Source: Deltaproteobacteria bacterium
Lineage (GTDB): Bacteria; Desulfobacterota; DSM-4660; Desulfatiglandales; HGW-15
Reading direction: 5' to 3'
Length of the DNA: 12,863 bases
Assembly (NCBI GenBank): GCA_019307805.1
Contig: JAFDIX010000159.1
Span: 1-12,863 of the forward strand
Positions 1 through 5,430 of this stretch are shown piece after piece. Position 1 is the stretch's first letter. Every line of letters begins with the position of its first letter. Made by a program: the position numbers and the translations under genes. Below the pieces are notes generated by a model. It had not been told where the DNA came from. It made no database searches and saw nothing but the letters and a program-made list of their open reading frames with translations.

Positions 1-72
1 AGTCGACTCGCTGGATCGGAGTCGCTCATGAAATGGACGGTCTTTCACCGGTGTTGACCTTCAGTCGCAACC

Positions 73-133
73 CAATCAGTGTTCAGGACTCAGGATTCGT
101 TTTTACTGACACCTGAAACCTGACACCTGACAC
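73..133. repeat. Fold-back array of 7-base units
   Basis: Four tandem units of the form CTGAYAC or CTGAAAC occupy 106-133 on the plus strand. Three looser units CTGANNN occupy 73-93 on the minus strand (read leftward as CTGAGTC, CTGAACA, CTGATTG). The two arrays face each other across a 12-base AT-rich spacer (94-105), so the whole can fold into an imperfect stem-loop. The function is unknown. It may be a dispersed intergenic repeat typical of this genome; copy number elsewhere cannot be seen from here. Confidence 0.6.
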
Positions 134-179
134 CATGAACAGATTTATTTGATCTATGGCAGAGCCATCTATCTTTGAC

Positions 180-229
180 TCCCGCATGGCGGGACAGGCA
201 TGGCCCATTGAAAATCCCGCTACGCGGGG
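180..229. repeat. Two REP-like CCCGC/GCGGG hairpins
   Basis: The first is a perfect 6-bp stem TCCCGC, loop ATG, GCGGGA at 180-194. The second is CCCGC, loop TAC, GCGGG at 216-228. They are 21 bases apart and share stem sequence, like paired repetitive extragenic palindromes. A related hairpin sits at 5182-5198 upstream of dapA. Neither hairpin is followed by a clear U-run on the minus strand, so they are not called terminators. Confidence 0.5.
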
Positions 230-360
230 AAGGAGCAGGTTTTTATGACCAAATAAAGAATAGGTCGTTCAAACGGCAAAGCCCTTGAACTCTGACCTTG
301 CCTAGGGCAAGTATTCCTATACTGGATTGAAGAAACCGGTAGCACATCGGCAGCAAAGAA

Positions 361-394
361 TGAAAAAGGGGTTCGCCGTGACGGCTGACCCCTT
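361..394 (-). terminator. Intrinsic terminator of the tRNA unit
   Basis: Read on the minus strand just after tRNA-Cys, AAGGGGT pairs with ACCCCTT. An inner stem GCCG/CGGC closes a three-base loop, with a 2x2 internal bulge between the stems. A run of five T residues follows directly (complement of 363-367). A GC-rich stem followed by a U-tract immediately after the last tRNA is a standard Rho-independent terminator. It starts 8 bases past the encoded CCA end. Confidence 0.88.
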
Positions 395-401
395 GAATTG
401 C

Positions 402-477
402 TGGAGGCGGCAACCAGATTCGAACTGGTGAATAACGGTTTTGCAGACCGCTGCCTTAGCCACTTGGCTATGCCGCC
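402..477 (-). tRNA. tRNA-Cys, anticodon GCA
   Basis: The 76-base minus-strand sequence folds as a complete cloverleaf. The acceptor is GGCGGCA/TGCCGCC, the D arm GCC/GGC, the anticodon stem GCGGT/ACCGT with loop CTGCAAA giving anticodon GCA, and the T arm ACCAG-TTCGAAT-CTGGT. The discriminator base is U73, a known cysteine identity element. The 3' CCA is encoded. It lies four bases after tRNA-Gly and is followed by an intrinsic terminator, so the two tRNAs are co-transcribed. Confidence 0.97.
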
Positions 478-481
478 TTTA

Positions 482-557
482 TGGAGCGGGAAACGGGACT
501 CGAACCCGCGACAACCACGTTGGCAACGTGGAGCTCTACCAGCTGAGCTATTCCCGC
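482..557 (-). tRNA. tRNA-Gly, anticodon GCC
   Basis: The 76-base minus-strand sequence is a complete cloverleaf. The acceptor is GCGGGAA/TTCCCGC, the D stem GCTC/GAGC, the anticodon stem CCACG/CGTGG with loop TTGCCAA giving anticodon GCC, and the T loop TTCGAGT. The discriminator is U and CCA is encoded. It closely resembles bacterial glyW-type tRNA. It directly follows a consensus promoter and precedes tRNA-Cys by four bases. The order pgsA, tRNA-Gly, tRNA-Cys matches the E. coli pgsA-glyW-cysT order, without the following tRNA-Leu. Confidence 0.97.
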
Positions 558-569
558 ATGTGTGGGACC

Positions 570-597
570 ATTCTATTCCCTCAAATTGGTTTGTCAA
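570..597 (-). promoter_or_regulatory. Sigma70-type promoter of the tRNA-Gly/tRNA-Cys unit
   Basis: On the minus strand a perfect -35 hexamer TTGACA (592-597) is followed after 16 bases by TAGAAT (570-575), five of six matches to the -10 consensus. The predicted start, near position 563, leaves a leader of about 6 bases before the mature tRNA 5' end at 557. The stretch after the -10 (GGTCCCA) is GC-rich, as in stable-RNA promoters under stringent control in well-studied bacteria; such control here is inference. The promoter lies just past the pgsA stop, so the tRNAs need not depend on read-through. Confidence 0.85.
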
Positions 598-604
598 TAG
601 AAAA

Positions 605-1210
605 TCAGGGGCTTTTATTGCTCTGTTTTCCGGGGCCATTCCTCTCCGGAAAGAAGACCTCATAGAAGTTACGAAAATAGGCCAATGCAGACCAGACAGT
701 CAGAATAAGGGCTATCCACAAAAAGAACATCCCCACCTTATGGAAGTCGATTCCGAAATATTCATAGTGGAGACAGAGCCCGAGGATGGCAACGGATTGG
801 AATATGGTCTTGTATTTCCCGAGGGCGCTGGCCTGAATCACAACACCCTCGCTCACAGCGATGCCCCTTAGGCCCGTAATCGCCAGTTCCCGGGCAATAA
901 TCACCATGACCACCCAGACATAAATCCTCCCCAGGGGAATGAGCATAATCATGGTGAGCGATACCAGTATCTTGTCTGCCAGGGGATCCAGAAATTTTCC
1001 CACTACCGTCACAGCGCTATATTTTCTTGCAAAGTACCCGTCCAGTATATCTGTGATAAATGCCAGACCCACGAAGAGCGCTGCAAGGAAGCTGCTCACC
1101 GGTCCCTGGAGATAAAGGCATATGACCACGGCGGGGATACACGCCACCCTTAAAAGGGTGAGCCTGATGGGAAGCTGGGAGACGCGATCACTTTGGGGTT
1201 TTGTATCCAT
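605..1210 (-). CDS. pgsA: CDP-diacylglycerol--glycerol-3-phosphate 3-phosphatidyltransferase
   Basis: PgsA transfers a phosphatidyl group from CDP-diacylglycerol to glycerol 3-phosphate in the inner membrane, the committed step to phosphatidylglycerol and cardiolipin. The 201-residue protein carries the full CDP-alcohol phosphotransferase signature DG-x2-AR-x8-G-x3-D-x3-D, with metal-binding Asp at about 54, 57, 75 and 79. Hydrophobic membrane segments lie on both sides of it. The start at 1210 is preferred because GGGG lies about 7 bases upstream. An in-frame ATG at 1243 would add 11 residues but is preceded by CCCCC rather than a ribosome site. The gene follows the lytic transglycosylase by 47 bases and precedes the tRNA unit, an arrangement also known in E. 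coli. Family assignment is secure; membership of the PgsA subgroup rests on length, motif and tRNA synteny. Confidence 0.93.
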   Translation of the reverse strand: MDTKPQSDRVSQLPIRLTLLRVACIPAVVICLYLQGPVSSFLAALFVGLAFITDILDGYFARKYSAVTVVGKFLDPLADKILVSLTMIMLIPLGRIYVWVVMVIIARELAITGLRGIAVSEGVVIQASALGKYKTIFQSVAILGLCLHYEYFGIDFHKVGMFFLWIALILTVWSALAYFRNFYEVFFPERNGPGKQSNKSP

Positions 1211-1257
1211 GGATGCCCCGCTGAAAAAGATTTTGATCCCCATGGGGGAACATATAA

Positions 1258-1845
1258 TTATTTCCTTTGACCTGCCCTATAATCTCCATAATACCCCATT
1301 ACCCGCTGGATGAAAGTTCTCGTCTCAGGATAGGGGGGCACTCCCTTATAGGTATCAACGGTTTCAGGTCCGGCGTTATAGGCGGCCAAGGCCAAACTTT
1401 TGTTGTTTTTATATCTTTCCATGAGGATGCCAAGGTAGCGGGTCCCGCCAATGATGTTTTCCTCCGGATTGAAGGGGTTGTTGACCTGCATTTGGTTCGC
1501 CGTTTCCGGCATGAGCTGCATCAATCCCTTGGCACCTTTGTTGGAGACGGCCCTGTAATCAAAGGCCGACTCCGCCTTGATAACCGCTTTCACGAATAAC
1601 GGATCCAGCTTGAACCTTTTGGCAGCCTGTTGAATGATACCGTCGTATTTTTTAATGAATTCATTGGGCCTTTTCTTGTAGGTCCGCATGAATAATCTGT
1701 AGGGCCTGTCCGTCTGGATATTGGTGAAGTGCCAGACACCATTGGCATCCTTGTAGGCATAAATATCACCAAGAGCAACACCAGGGAGAAGCAGGAGCAA
1801 ACATGTGCCAACCAGAACTGCCGAGGCCCGTTTTGACAAAAACAT
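1258..1845 (-). CDS. Secreted lytic transglycosylase with N-terminal DUF4124-like segment
   Basis: This is a 195-residue exported peptidoglycan-cleaving enzyme. Residues 1-26 form a signal peptide: SKR, a leucine-rich core, then a likely signal peptidase I site after ALG. There is no lipobox cysteine, so it is probably periplasmic and soluble. Residues 27-42 (DIYAYKDANGVWHFTN) resemble the DUF4124 motif often found at the head of such proteins. From about residue 67 there is a Slt-type GH23 domain: catalytic Glu92 in KAESAF, then GAKGLMQLMPETA, GGTRYL and AAYNAGPETV. The ATG at 1845 is two bases after the transaldolase stop (TAG-GT-ATG), implying translational coupling. A TTG further upstream (1866) is possible but lies inside the transaldolase gene. 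The exact glycan preference cannot be read from the sequence. Confidence 0.9.
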   Translation of the reverse strand: MFLSKRASAVLVGTCLLLLLPGVALGDIYAYKDANGVWHFTNIQTDRPYRLFMRTYKKRPNEFIKKYDGIIQQAAKRFKLDPLFVKAVIKAESAFDYRAVSNKGAKGLMQLMPETANQMQVNNPFNPEENIIGGTRYLGILMERYKNNKSLALAAYNAGPETVDTYKGVPPYPETRTFIQRVMGYYGDYRAGQRK

Positions 1846-1847
1846 AC

Positions 1848-2489
1848 CTAACCCATCTTTTTCCAATCAGCCAGAAATTTTTCCAACCCAATATCCGTTA
1901 ATGGGTGTTTAATGAGCTGCTGCATCACCTTGAAGGGCACGGTAGAGATATCTGCTCCCATCAGGGCCGCGTCCAGGACATGGAGGGGACTTCGAATGCT
2001 CGCGACTATCACCTCCGTGTCATACCCGTAGTTCTCATAGATGGTGACGGTCTGCTCCACGATCTCCATGCCCCTCTGGCTGATGTCATCCAGTCGCCCC
2101 ACAAATGGACTGATATAGGACGCCCCTGCCTTGGCTGCCATAAGTGCCTGAACCGCAGAGAAGCAGAGGGTGACATTCGTTTTTATGTCCTCGGCAGTCA
2201 GTGCCTTTACGGCCTTCAGCCCTTCCTCAATCAGGGGGATCTTGACAACAATATTGTCTGCGATCTTTGTCAGATCCCTTGCCTCCTCAATCATCCCTGG
2301 CGCATCCTTGCTCACGACTTCTGCATTTACAGGGCCATCCACAATTTGGCAGATCTCCTTCAGAAGCCCTTTAAATTCCCGGTTCTCTTTGGATATGAGA
2401 CTGGGATTGGTGGTCACACCGTCCAGCAAACCCAGTTCATGGGATTGCTTTATTTCTTCAATATTGGCCGTATCGATAAAAAATTTCAT
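1848..2489 (-). CDS. tal: Small-type transaldolase (TalC/MipB family)
   Basis: This 213-residue class I aldolase-type enzyme most likely transfers dihydroxyacetone units between pentose-phosphate sugars in the cytoplasm. It matches the short TalC/MipB group, opening with MKFFIDTANIEEI and continuing with GVTTNPSL. The Schiff-base lysine is Lys83 in VVKIPL, and SPFVGRLDD follows. Phe129 in that last motif occupies the place taken by Tyr in fructose-6-phosphate aldolase and Phe in transaldolase. This favours transaldolase activity, by inference. The ATG at 2489 is chosen because AGGGGA lies about 8 bases upstream and the protein then begins as the family does. The longer frame to 2576 adds an unrelated leader. 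It is followed two bases later by the lytic transglycosylase. Confidence 0.93.
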   Translation of the reverse strand: MKFFIDTANIEEIKQSHELGLLDGVTTNPSLISKENREFKGLLKEICQIVDGPVNAEVVSKDAPGMIEEARDLTKIADNIVVKIPLIEEGLKAVKALTAEDIKTNVTLCFSAVQALMAAKAGASYISPFVGRLDDISQRGMEIVEQTVTIYENYGYDTEVIVASIRSPLHVLDAALMGADISTVPFKVMQQLIKHPLTDIGLEKFLADWKKMG

Positions 2490-2597
2490 TGGTCGTCCCC
2501 TATCCTGAAGATTGGTTCCCTGGTCTCTTGCCCGGTGAATCTTTATGAAAAAAACCAAAAAGCATCGCCCGTGCAAACCATAGACCCTCGTCTCTGT

Positions 2598-2705
2598 TTA
2601 CTTTCTTAGTCGTTTGGCTCGCAGTATCTTTTCATAGAAGAGCACCTTTTCCGAAAGCCGGTCCGGGGAATGGGCCTCATTCTTCAGGGTCTCCGCCCGA
2701 TTCAT
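2598..2705 (-). CDS. Candidate 35-residue small basic protein overlapping the YHS gene
   Basis: The ATG at 2705 lies inside the end of the upstream YHS gene, in another frame, and overlaps it by 29 bases; TAA closes the frame at 2598. GGA lies 5 bases before the ATG. The product is highly charged, with ten Lys/Arg among 35 residues. It includes SPDRLSEKVLFYE and ends in ILRAKRLRK, which suggests a short amphipathic helix. There is no signal peptide, membrane segment or cysteine. I do not recognise a family. The overlap suggests coupled translation with the YHS protein. It may also be chance, since 108 bases open is not by itself significant. Confidence 0.4.
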   Translation of the reverse strand: MNRAETLKNEAHSPDRLSEKVLFYEKILRAKRLRK

Positions 2706-2931
2706 ACTTTTCCGCACACTCCGGGCTGCAGAAGAAATGCTCCTGCCCCCTGACTACTTTTCTCAATGCATCCCTGCGGGGAATGTATTTCTCACACATG
2801 GGGTCCTGTACCAATTCATCTATCACCCCTCCGGGCGGACTTCTGTCGATTTTTTTTCCTGCGCCCAAAAAACTCCTGGCCATTCGGTAGACCAGATAAA
2901 TGATAATGACATATATGACGAGTCTCAACAT
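2677..2931 (-). CDS. Small membrane-anchored protein with YHS-like metal-binding tail
   Basis: This is an 84-residue protein of unknown role. Residues 2-15 are a strongly hydrophobic helix (LRLVIYVIIIYLVY) with Arg residues just after it, consistent with a single N-terminal membrane anchor and a cytoplasmic tail. After a Gly/Pro linker, residues 42-76 resemble a YHS/TRASH-type fold: QDPMCEKYIP, then HFFCSPECAEKY. Cys46, Cys68 and Cys72 could bind a metal. Its ATG follows the folK TAA by one base, and GAGGG about 7 bases upstream makes a good ribosome site, so it is translated with folK. Similar small proteins (for example the PP0621 family) are known but poorly characterised. Family-level match is likely; function is not assigned. 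Confidence 0.85.
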   Translation of the reverse strand: MLRLVIYVIIIYLVYRMARSFLGAGKKIDRSPPGGVIDELVQDPMCEKYIPRRDALRKVVRGQEHFFCSPECAEKYESGGDPEE

Positions 2932-2932
2932 G

Positions 2933-3424
2933 TTATTCCCTCACCGGGACGACGGACTGCCCGTCTTCAGGGAGCAGCCCAAGCAATTGTGCCATGGTCC
3001 GACCGAGGATGGGGTGGATCACATCCGGGGCCAGTTGAGCCATGGGGACCAGAACAAACCGCCTCTGGTGCATAAGCGGATGGGGGATAATGAGGTTCTC
3101 CTCCTGGATCACATCATTCCCAAAGAGCAGAATATCCAGATCCATCAGGCGGGGACCCCATCGCTCCTTTCGGACCCTGCCCATAGCCCCCTCAAGATCC
3201 AGGAGCAGGTCCAGCAGGTCCTTTGCAGGAAGGCCGGTTTCCAGAAGGGCAGCGCTGTTGGCAAACCATTCCTGGTCTTCCTTTCCCTGGGGCTGTGTCA
3301 GGTAGAGATCTGATTGCCCGGAAAGGCTTGTATCCGGGAACTGTGCCATCCCTTGAATAGCGCGAAGGCAGTTCCGGGTCCGATCCCCCATGTTGGAGCC
3401 GATCCCGATATAGGCCCTTTTCAT
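2933..3424 (-). CDS. folK: 6-hydroxymethyl-7,8-dihydropterin pyrophosphokinase (HPPK)
   Basis: FolK transfers pyrophosphate from ATP to 6-hydroxymethyl-7,8-dihydropterin in cytoplasmic folate synthesis. The 163-residue protein spans the whole family. It starts AYIGIGSNMGDR and carries the signature GRVRKERWGPRLMDLDILLFG, in which Arg92, Asp95 and Asp97 match the ATP and Mg-binding residues of E. coli HPPK. The C-terminal motif is IPHPLMHQRRFVLVPMAQLAP. The ATG at 3424 lies two bases after the dapB stop, so it belongs to the same transcript. No other folate gene is visible nearby. In related genomes, as I recall them, this place after dapB can hold dapL instead. Confidence in function is high. 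Confidence 0.95.
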   Translation of the reverse strand: MKRAYIGIGSNMGDRTRNCLRAIQGMAQFPDTSLSGQSDLYLTQPQGKEDQEWFANSAALLETGLPAKDLLDLLLDLEGAMGRVRKERWGPRLMDLDILLFGNDVIQEENLIIPHPLMHQRRFVLVPMAQLAPDVIHPILGRTMAQLLGLLPEDGQSVVPVRE

Positions 3425-3426
3425 GG

Positions 3427-4230
3427 CTATTTCAGTCCCAGCACATCCTGCATGTCATAGAGGCCCGGGGCTTGCCCCACCACCCAGGTTGCGGCCCGGA
3501 CCGCACCCCGGGCAAAATTGTCCCGGTTATGCGCACGGTGGACCAGTTCCAACCTCTCTCCGATGCCTCCGAACATGACGGTGTGCTCACCCGTTATGTC
3601 CCCGGCCCTCCAGGTCTGGATACCGATTTCCTGGTCGGTTCGTTCCCCGATCATCCCCTTTCGACCGTATACTGCCACTTCATCCAAATCCCGTTCCGTG
3701 GCCTGGGCCAGGATCCGGGCAAGACGCATAGCGGTCCCGCTTGGGGCATCCTTCTTGAGCCTGTGGTGAACCTCCAGGATCTCCATGTCATACCCGTCCC
3801 CGAGGAGCCTGGCCATCTCTTCAGCCATCTTGAACATCACGTTCACCCCCACGCTCATGTTGGGCGCCATGACGCAACGGATGTCCCGAGCAAGCTCCTG
3901 GAGCTCTTCGAGTGCCTCCCCGGTGATCCCCGTGGTGCCGATGACCATGGCAAGCCCCTTGGAATGGGCGAACCGGGCATTTTCCAGTGTGGCCCCCGGC
4001 GCCGTGAAATCGATGATCACATCACCCTGGTCACCTACCTCCTGCAGGGACCCTGCAATGGTAATCCCGGTTTCACCGATACCTGCCACCTGCCCCGCGT
4101 CCTCATGGATATCGGGATGGCCCGCGTGTTCAAAGGCGGCTGCCAGCGTCACATCCGCACCCTGCTGAATCATGTGGATGATCCGCTTTCCCATACGCCC
4201 CGCCGCACCCGCCACGATGGCTTTTGTCAT
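3427..4230 (-). CDS. dapB: 4-hydroxy-tetrahydrodipicolinate reductase
   Basis: DapB reduces the DapA product to tetrahydrodipicolinate with NAD(P)H, the second committed step toward diaminopimelate and lysine. The 267-residue protein has the N-terminal nucleotide-binding loop GAAGRMG (residues 8-14), the DFTAP segment near 74-78, and the family signature EVHHRLKKDAPSGTA at 153-167. His155 and Lys159 align with the catalytic pair His159/Lys163 of E. coli. The ATG at 4230 is preferred because GGAGGAAGGG ends just upstream. A GTG at 4245 overlapping the dapA stop would add five residues. Spacing to dapA is 14 bases, and folK follows after two bases. Confidence 0.97.
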   Translation of the reverse strand: MTKAIVAGAAGRMGKRIIHMIQQGADVTLAAAFEHAGHPDIHEDAGQVAGIGETGITIAGSLQEVGDQGDVIIDFTAPGATLENARFAHSKGLAMVIGTTGITGEALEELQELARDIRCVMAPNMSVGVNVMFKMAEEMARLLGDGYDMEILEVHHRLKKDAPSGTAMRLARILAQATERDLDEVAVYGRKGMIGERTDQEIGIQTWRAGDITGEHTVMFGGIGERLELVHRAHNRDNFARGAVRAATWVVGQAPGLYDMQDVLGLK

Positions 4231-4244
4231 GATCCCTTCCTCCA

Positions 4245-5117
4245 CTAGAGCAGGCCGTAGGCCTGCAGGGCCTTTTCAAGTTTGTCCTTGTTGGCCGGAG
4301 CCATGGCGCACATGGGAAGTCTCAATTCTCCGTCTACCTTCCCCATCATGGCCAGAGAGGTCTTCACGGGAATGGGGTTGGTCTCGTAGAACATGGCCTG
4401 GCAAAGGGGAAGGAGCCTGAAAAAACGCTCCCGCGCCTCGTCCACCCTGCCCTCTTCCCAGGCTCGGACCATGTCCGCATTGTCCCTGGGAACAATGTTG
4501 GCCACCACGGAAATGACGCCCTTTCCTCCAATGGCCAGTACCGGCAAGGTCAGATTGTCATCCCCGGACAGGAGGGTAATTTTGTCCCCGGCCAATTGGA
4601 CCACCTCCGCCATCTGCCCGAGGCTTCCCGAGGCCTCTTTGACGGCCACGATATCAGGGAGTTCCGCAAGTCTTGCGATGGTCTCGGGCGCCATGTTGAT
4701 CCCGGTCCTCCCGGGAATATTGTACATGACCTGAGGTAGGGGGACCGCCTCCGCAATGGTCTTAAAATGCTGATAGAGTCCCTCCTGGGTCGGTTTGTTA
4801 TAGTAGGGGCAGACCTGCAGGGTCCCGTCAGCCCCGGATGCCTTGGCATGCTCCGTCAGATGTATGGCCTCTGCCGTGCTGTTTCCCCCGGTTCCGGCAA
4901 TCACCGGAACCCTTTTATTGACCGCCTCTATGGCGATGTCGATTACGCGGTTATGCTCCTCCATACTCAGAGTGGCGGATTCCCCCGTTGTGCCACAGGG
5001 AACGATGGCGGACGTGCCCTGCTCAATCTGAAAATCAATGAGCTCACGATAGGTATTCTCATCCACTCTGCCCTCTTTGAAAGGCGTAATAATGGCCACC
5101 ATTGATCCTTGAAACAT
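4245..5117 (-). CDS. dapA: 4-hydroxy-tetrahydrodipicolinate synthase
   Basis: DapA condenses pyruvate with aspartate semialdehyde, opening the diaminopimelate/lysine branch. The 290-residue (beta/alpha)8 enzyme has all catalytic residues: Thr43 and Thr44 in PCGTTGES, Tyr132 and Arg137 in YNIPGRTG, and Schiff-base Lys160 in VAVKEASG. Residues matching much of the E. coli lysine-inhibitor pocket are kept (Ser47, Ala48, His55, Asn79, Glu83, Tyr105), while the His53 position is Met52. Some feedback inhibition by lysine is therefore plausible but inferred. The ATG at 5117 is preferred: AAAGGGGGG lies about 7 bases upstream, and the open frame to 5165 adds 16 unrelated residues. It is separated from dapF by a 313-base repeat-rich gap, unlike its tight junction with dapB. 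Confidence 0.97.
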   Translation of the reverse strand: MFQGSMVAIITPFKEGRVDENTYRELIDFQIEQGTSAIVPCGTTGESATLSMEEHNRVIDIAIEAVNKRVPVIAGTGGNSTAEAIHLTEHAKASGADGTLQVCPYYNKPTQEGLYQHFKTIAEAVPLPQVMYNIPGRTGINMAPETIARLAELPDIVAVKEASGSLGQMAEVVQLAGDKITLLSGDDNLTLPVLAIGGKGVISVVANIVPRDNADMVRAWEEGRVDEARERFFRLLPLCQAMFYETNPIPVKTSLAMMGKVDGELRLPMCAMAPANKDKLEKALQAYGLL

Positions 5118-5170
5118 GATAACCCCCCTTTGTTGATGCACTCGTAAAAAGTCAAAAAAACCCATTTCTT

Positions 5171-5198
5171 GTCATTCCGGCCCCGCATCAAGTGCGGG
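5171..5198. repeat. REP-like hairpin upstream of dapA
   Basis: GTCATTCCGG precedes a 6-bp stem CCCGCA, loop TCAAG, TGCGGG at 5182-5198. The GTCATTCC-plus-hairpin form is a common dispersed extragenic palindrome in proteobacteria. It resembles the pair at 180-229. On the dapA transcript it would fold about 65 bases before the start codon, but no U-tract follows directly, so termination is unlikely. Confidence 0.5.
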
Positions 5199-5225
5199 AT
5201 AAAGGGCAGCATTTTACTCAACTCA

Positions 5226-5366
5226 TGGAATGATGGAATGGTGGAACAATGGAATGTTGATTCAAAAAAAGGGGACTACGTATAACTTCTATGCCACCCT
5301 CAATTTTCCTGACAAATTATTGTCCCGTTTTTACAGAACCCAATATTCCAAAATTCCATTATTCCA
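5226..5366. repeat. Fold-back (MITE-like) element with arrays of 8-base units
   Basis: The left arm (5226-5257) is four tandem units of TGGAAYNN. The right arm (5343-5366) is three units of the same TGGAATNN in inverted orientation, with a fourth decayed unit at 5335-5342. Nested inside is a second inverted repeat, AAAAAGGGGAC ending at 5276 against GTCCCGTTTTT beginning at 5322. The core between them is about 45 AT-rich bases with no reading frame. This nested symmetry looks like a small non-autonomous element or the remnant of one. No flanking target duplication could be identified with confidence. Confidence 0.55.
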
Positions 5367-5381
5367 ATTGGGGCGACCCGT

Positions 5382-5407
5382 CCTCCGCAGTGGCCCTGCC
5401 ACGGAGG
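5382..5407. repeat. GC-rich hairpin after dapF
   Basis: CCTCC pairs with GGAGG and GTGGC pairs with GCCAC around a three-base loop, with a three-base bulge on one side. It lies 23 bases beyond the dapF stop. No T-run follows on the minus strand, so it is not a classical terminator. It could stabilise the dapF 3' end, assist Rho-dependent termination, or belong to the adjacent repeat element. Confidence 0.45.
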
Positions 5408-5430
5408 ATGGAAGCCCCTGATTTCTCTCT

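Larger units (their letters stand above)
1..360. other. Intergenic stretch with repeats and no convincing gene
   Basis: No open frame here has a credible start, ribosome site and protein-like composition. An open frame on the plus strand from the left edge to about position 113 could be the end of a neighbouring gene, but its tail runs into the repeat array at 73-133, so I do not call it. The stretch holds that inverted array, two CCCGC/GCGGG hairpins at 180-229 and a perfect palindrome at 297-311 (CTTGCC, loop TAG, GGCAAG) with no U-tract. It lies beyond the terminator of the tRNA unit and looks like a boundary between transcription units. Confidence 0.6.
5118..5430. other. Repeat-rich intergenic gap between dapF and dapA
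   Basis: This 313-base space is far longer than the neighbouring junctions, which range from overlaps to about 100 bases. From right to left on the transcribed strand it holds a GC-rich hairpin (5382-5407), an inverted-repeat element (5226-5366), a REP-like hairpin (5182-5198), a T-rich tract and the dapA ribosome site. I see no gene. I see no lysine riboswitch core and no promoter with both hexamers well spaced, although TTGACT and TAAAAT occur singly. It probably reflects insertion of repeat elements into a once compact operon. Confidence 0.6.

Noticed and set aside
1..115. Possible end of a plus-strand gene at the left edge
   Set aside because: The frame is open but has no visible start, no recognisable motif, and its last codons are repeat sequence.
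297..311. Perfect palindrome as a second terminator
   Set aside because: The 6-bp stem has no T-run on either side; it is recorded only as a palindrome.
398..871. Long open frames over the tRNA and pgsA region on the plus strand, and 220-663 on the minus strand
   Set aside because: They cross two complete tRNAs and the antisense or sense of pgsA; the translations look like frame shadows.
2490..2597. Promoter or terminator before the transaldolase gene (TTGCAC and a T-rich tract)
   Set aside because: The hexamers are badly spaced (about 23 bases to CATAAA) and the possible hairpin has only a three-base-pair stem.
1905..2609. Long antisense open frame opposite the transaldolase gene (and similar ones opposite dapB, lysA and argF)
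   Set aside because: These mirror the codon bias of the well-supported minus-strand genes and carry no family motifs.
5118..5430. Lysine riboswitch or leader attenuator upstream of dapA
   Set aside because: No recognisable lysine-riboswitch conserved core and no hairpin directly followed by a U-tract; the structure seen is explained by repeats.
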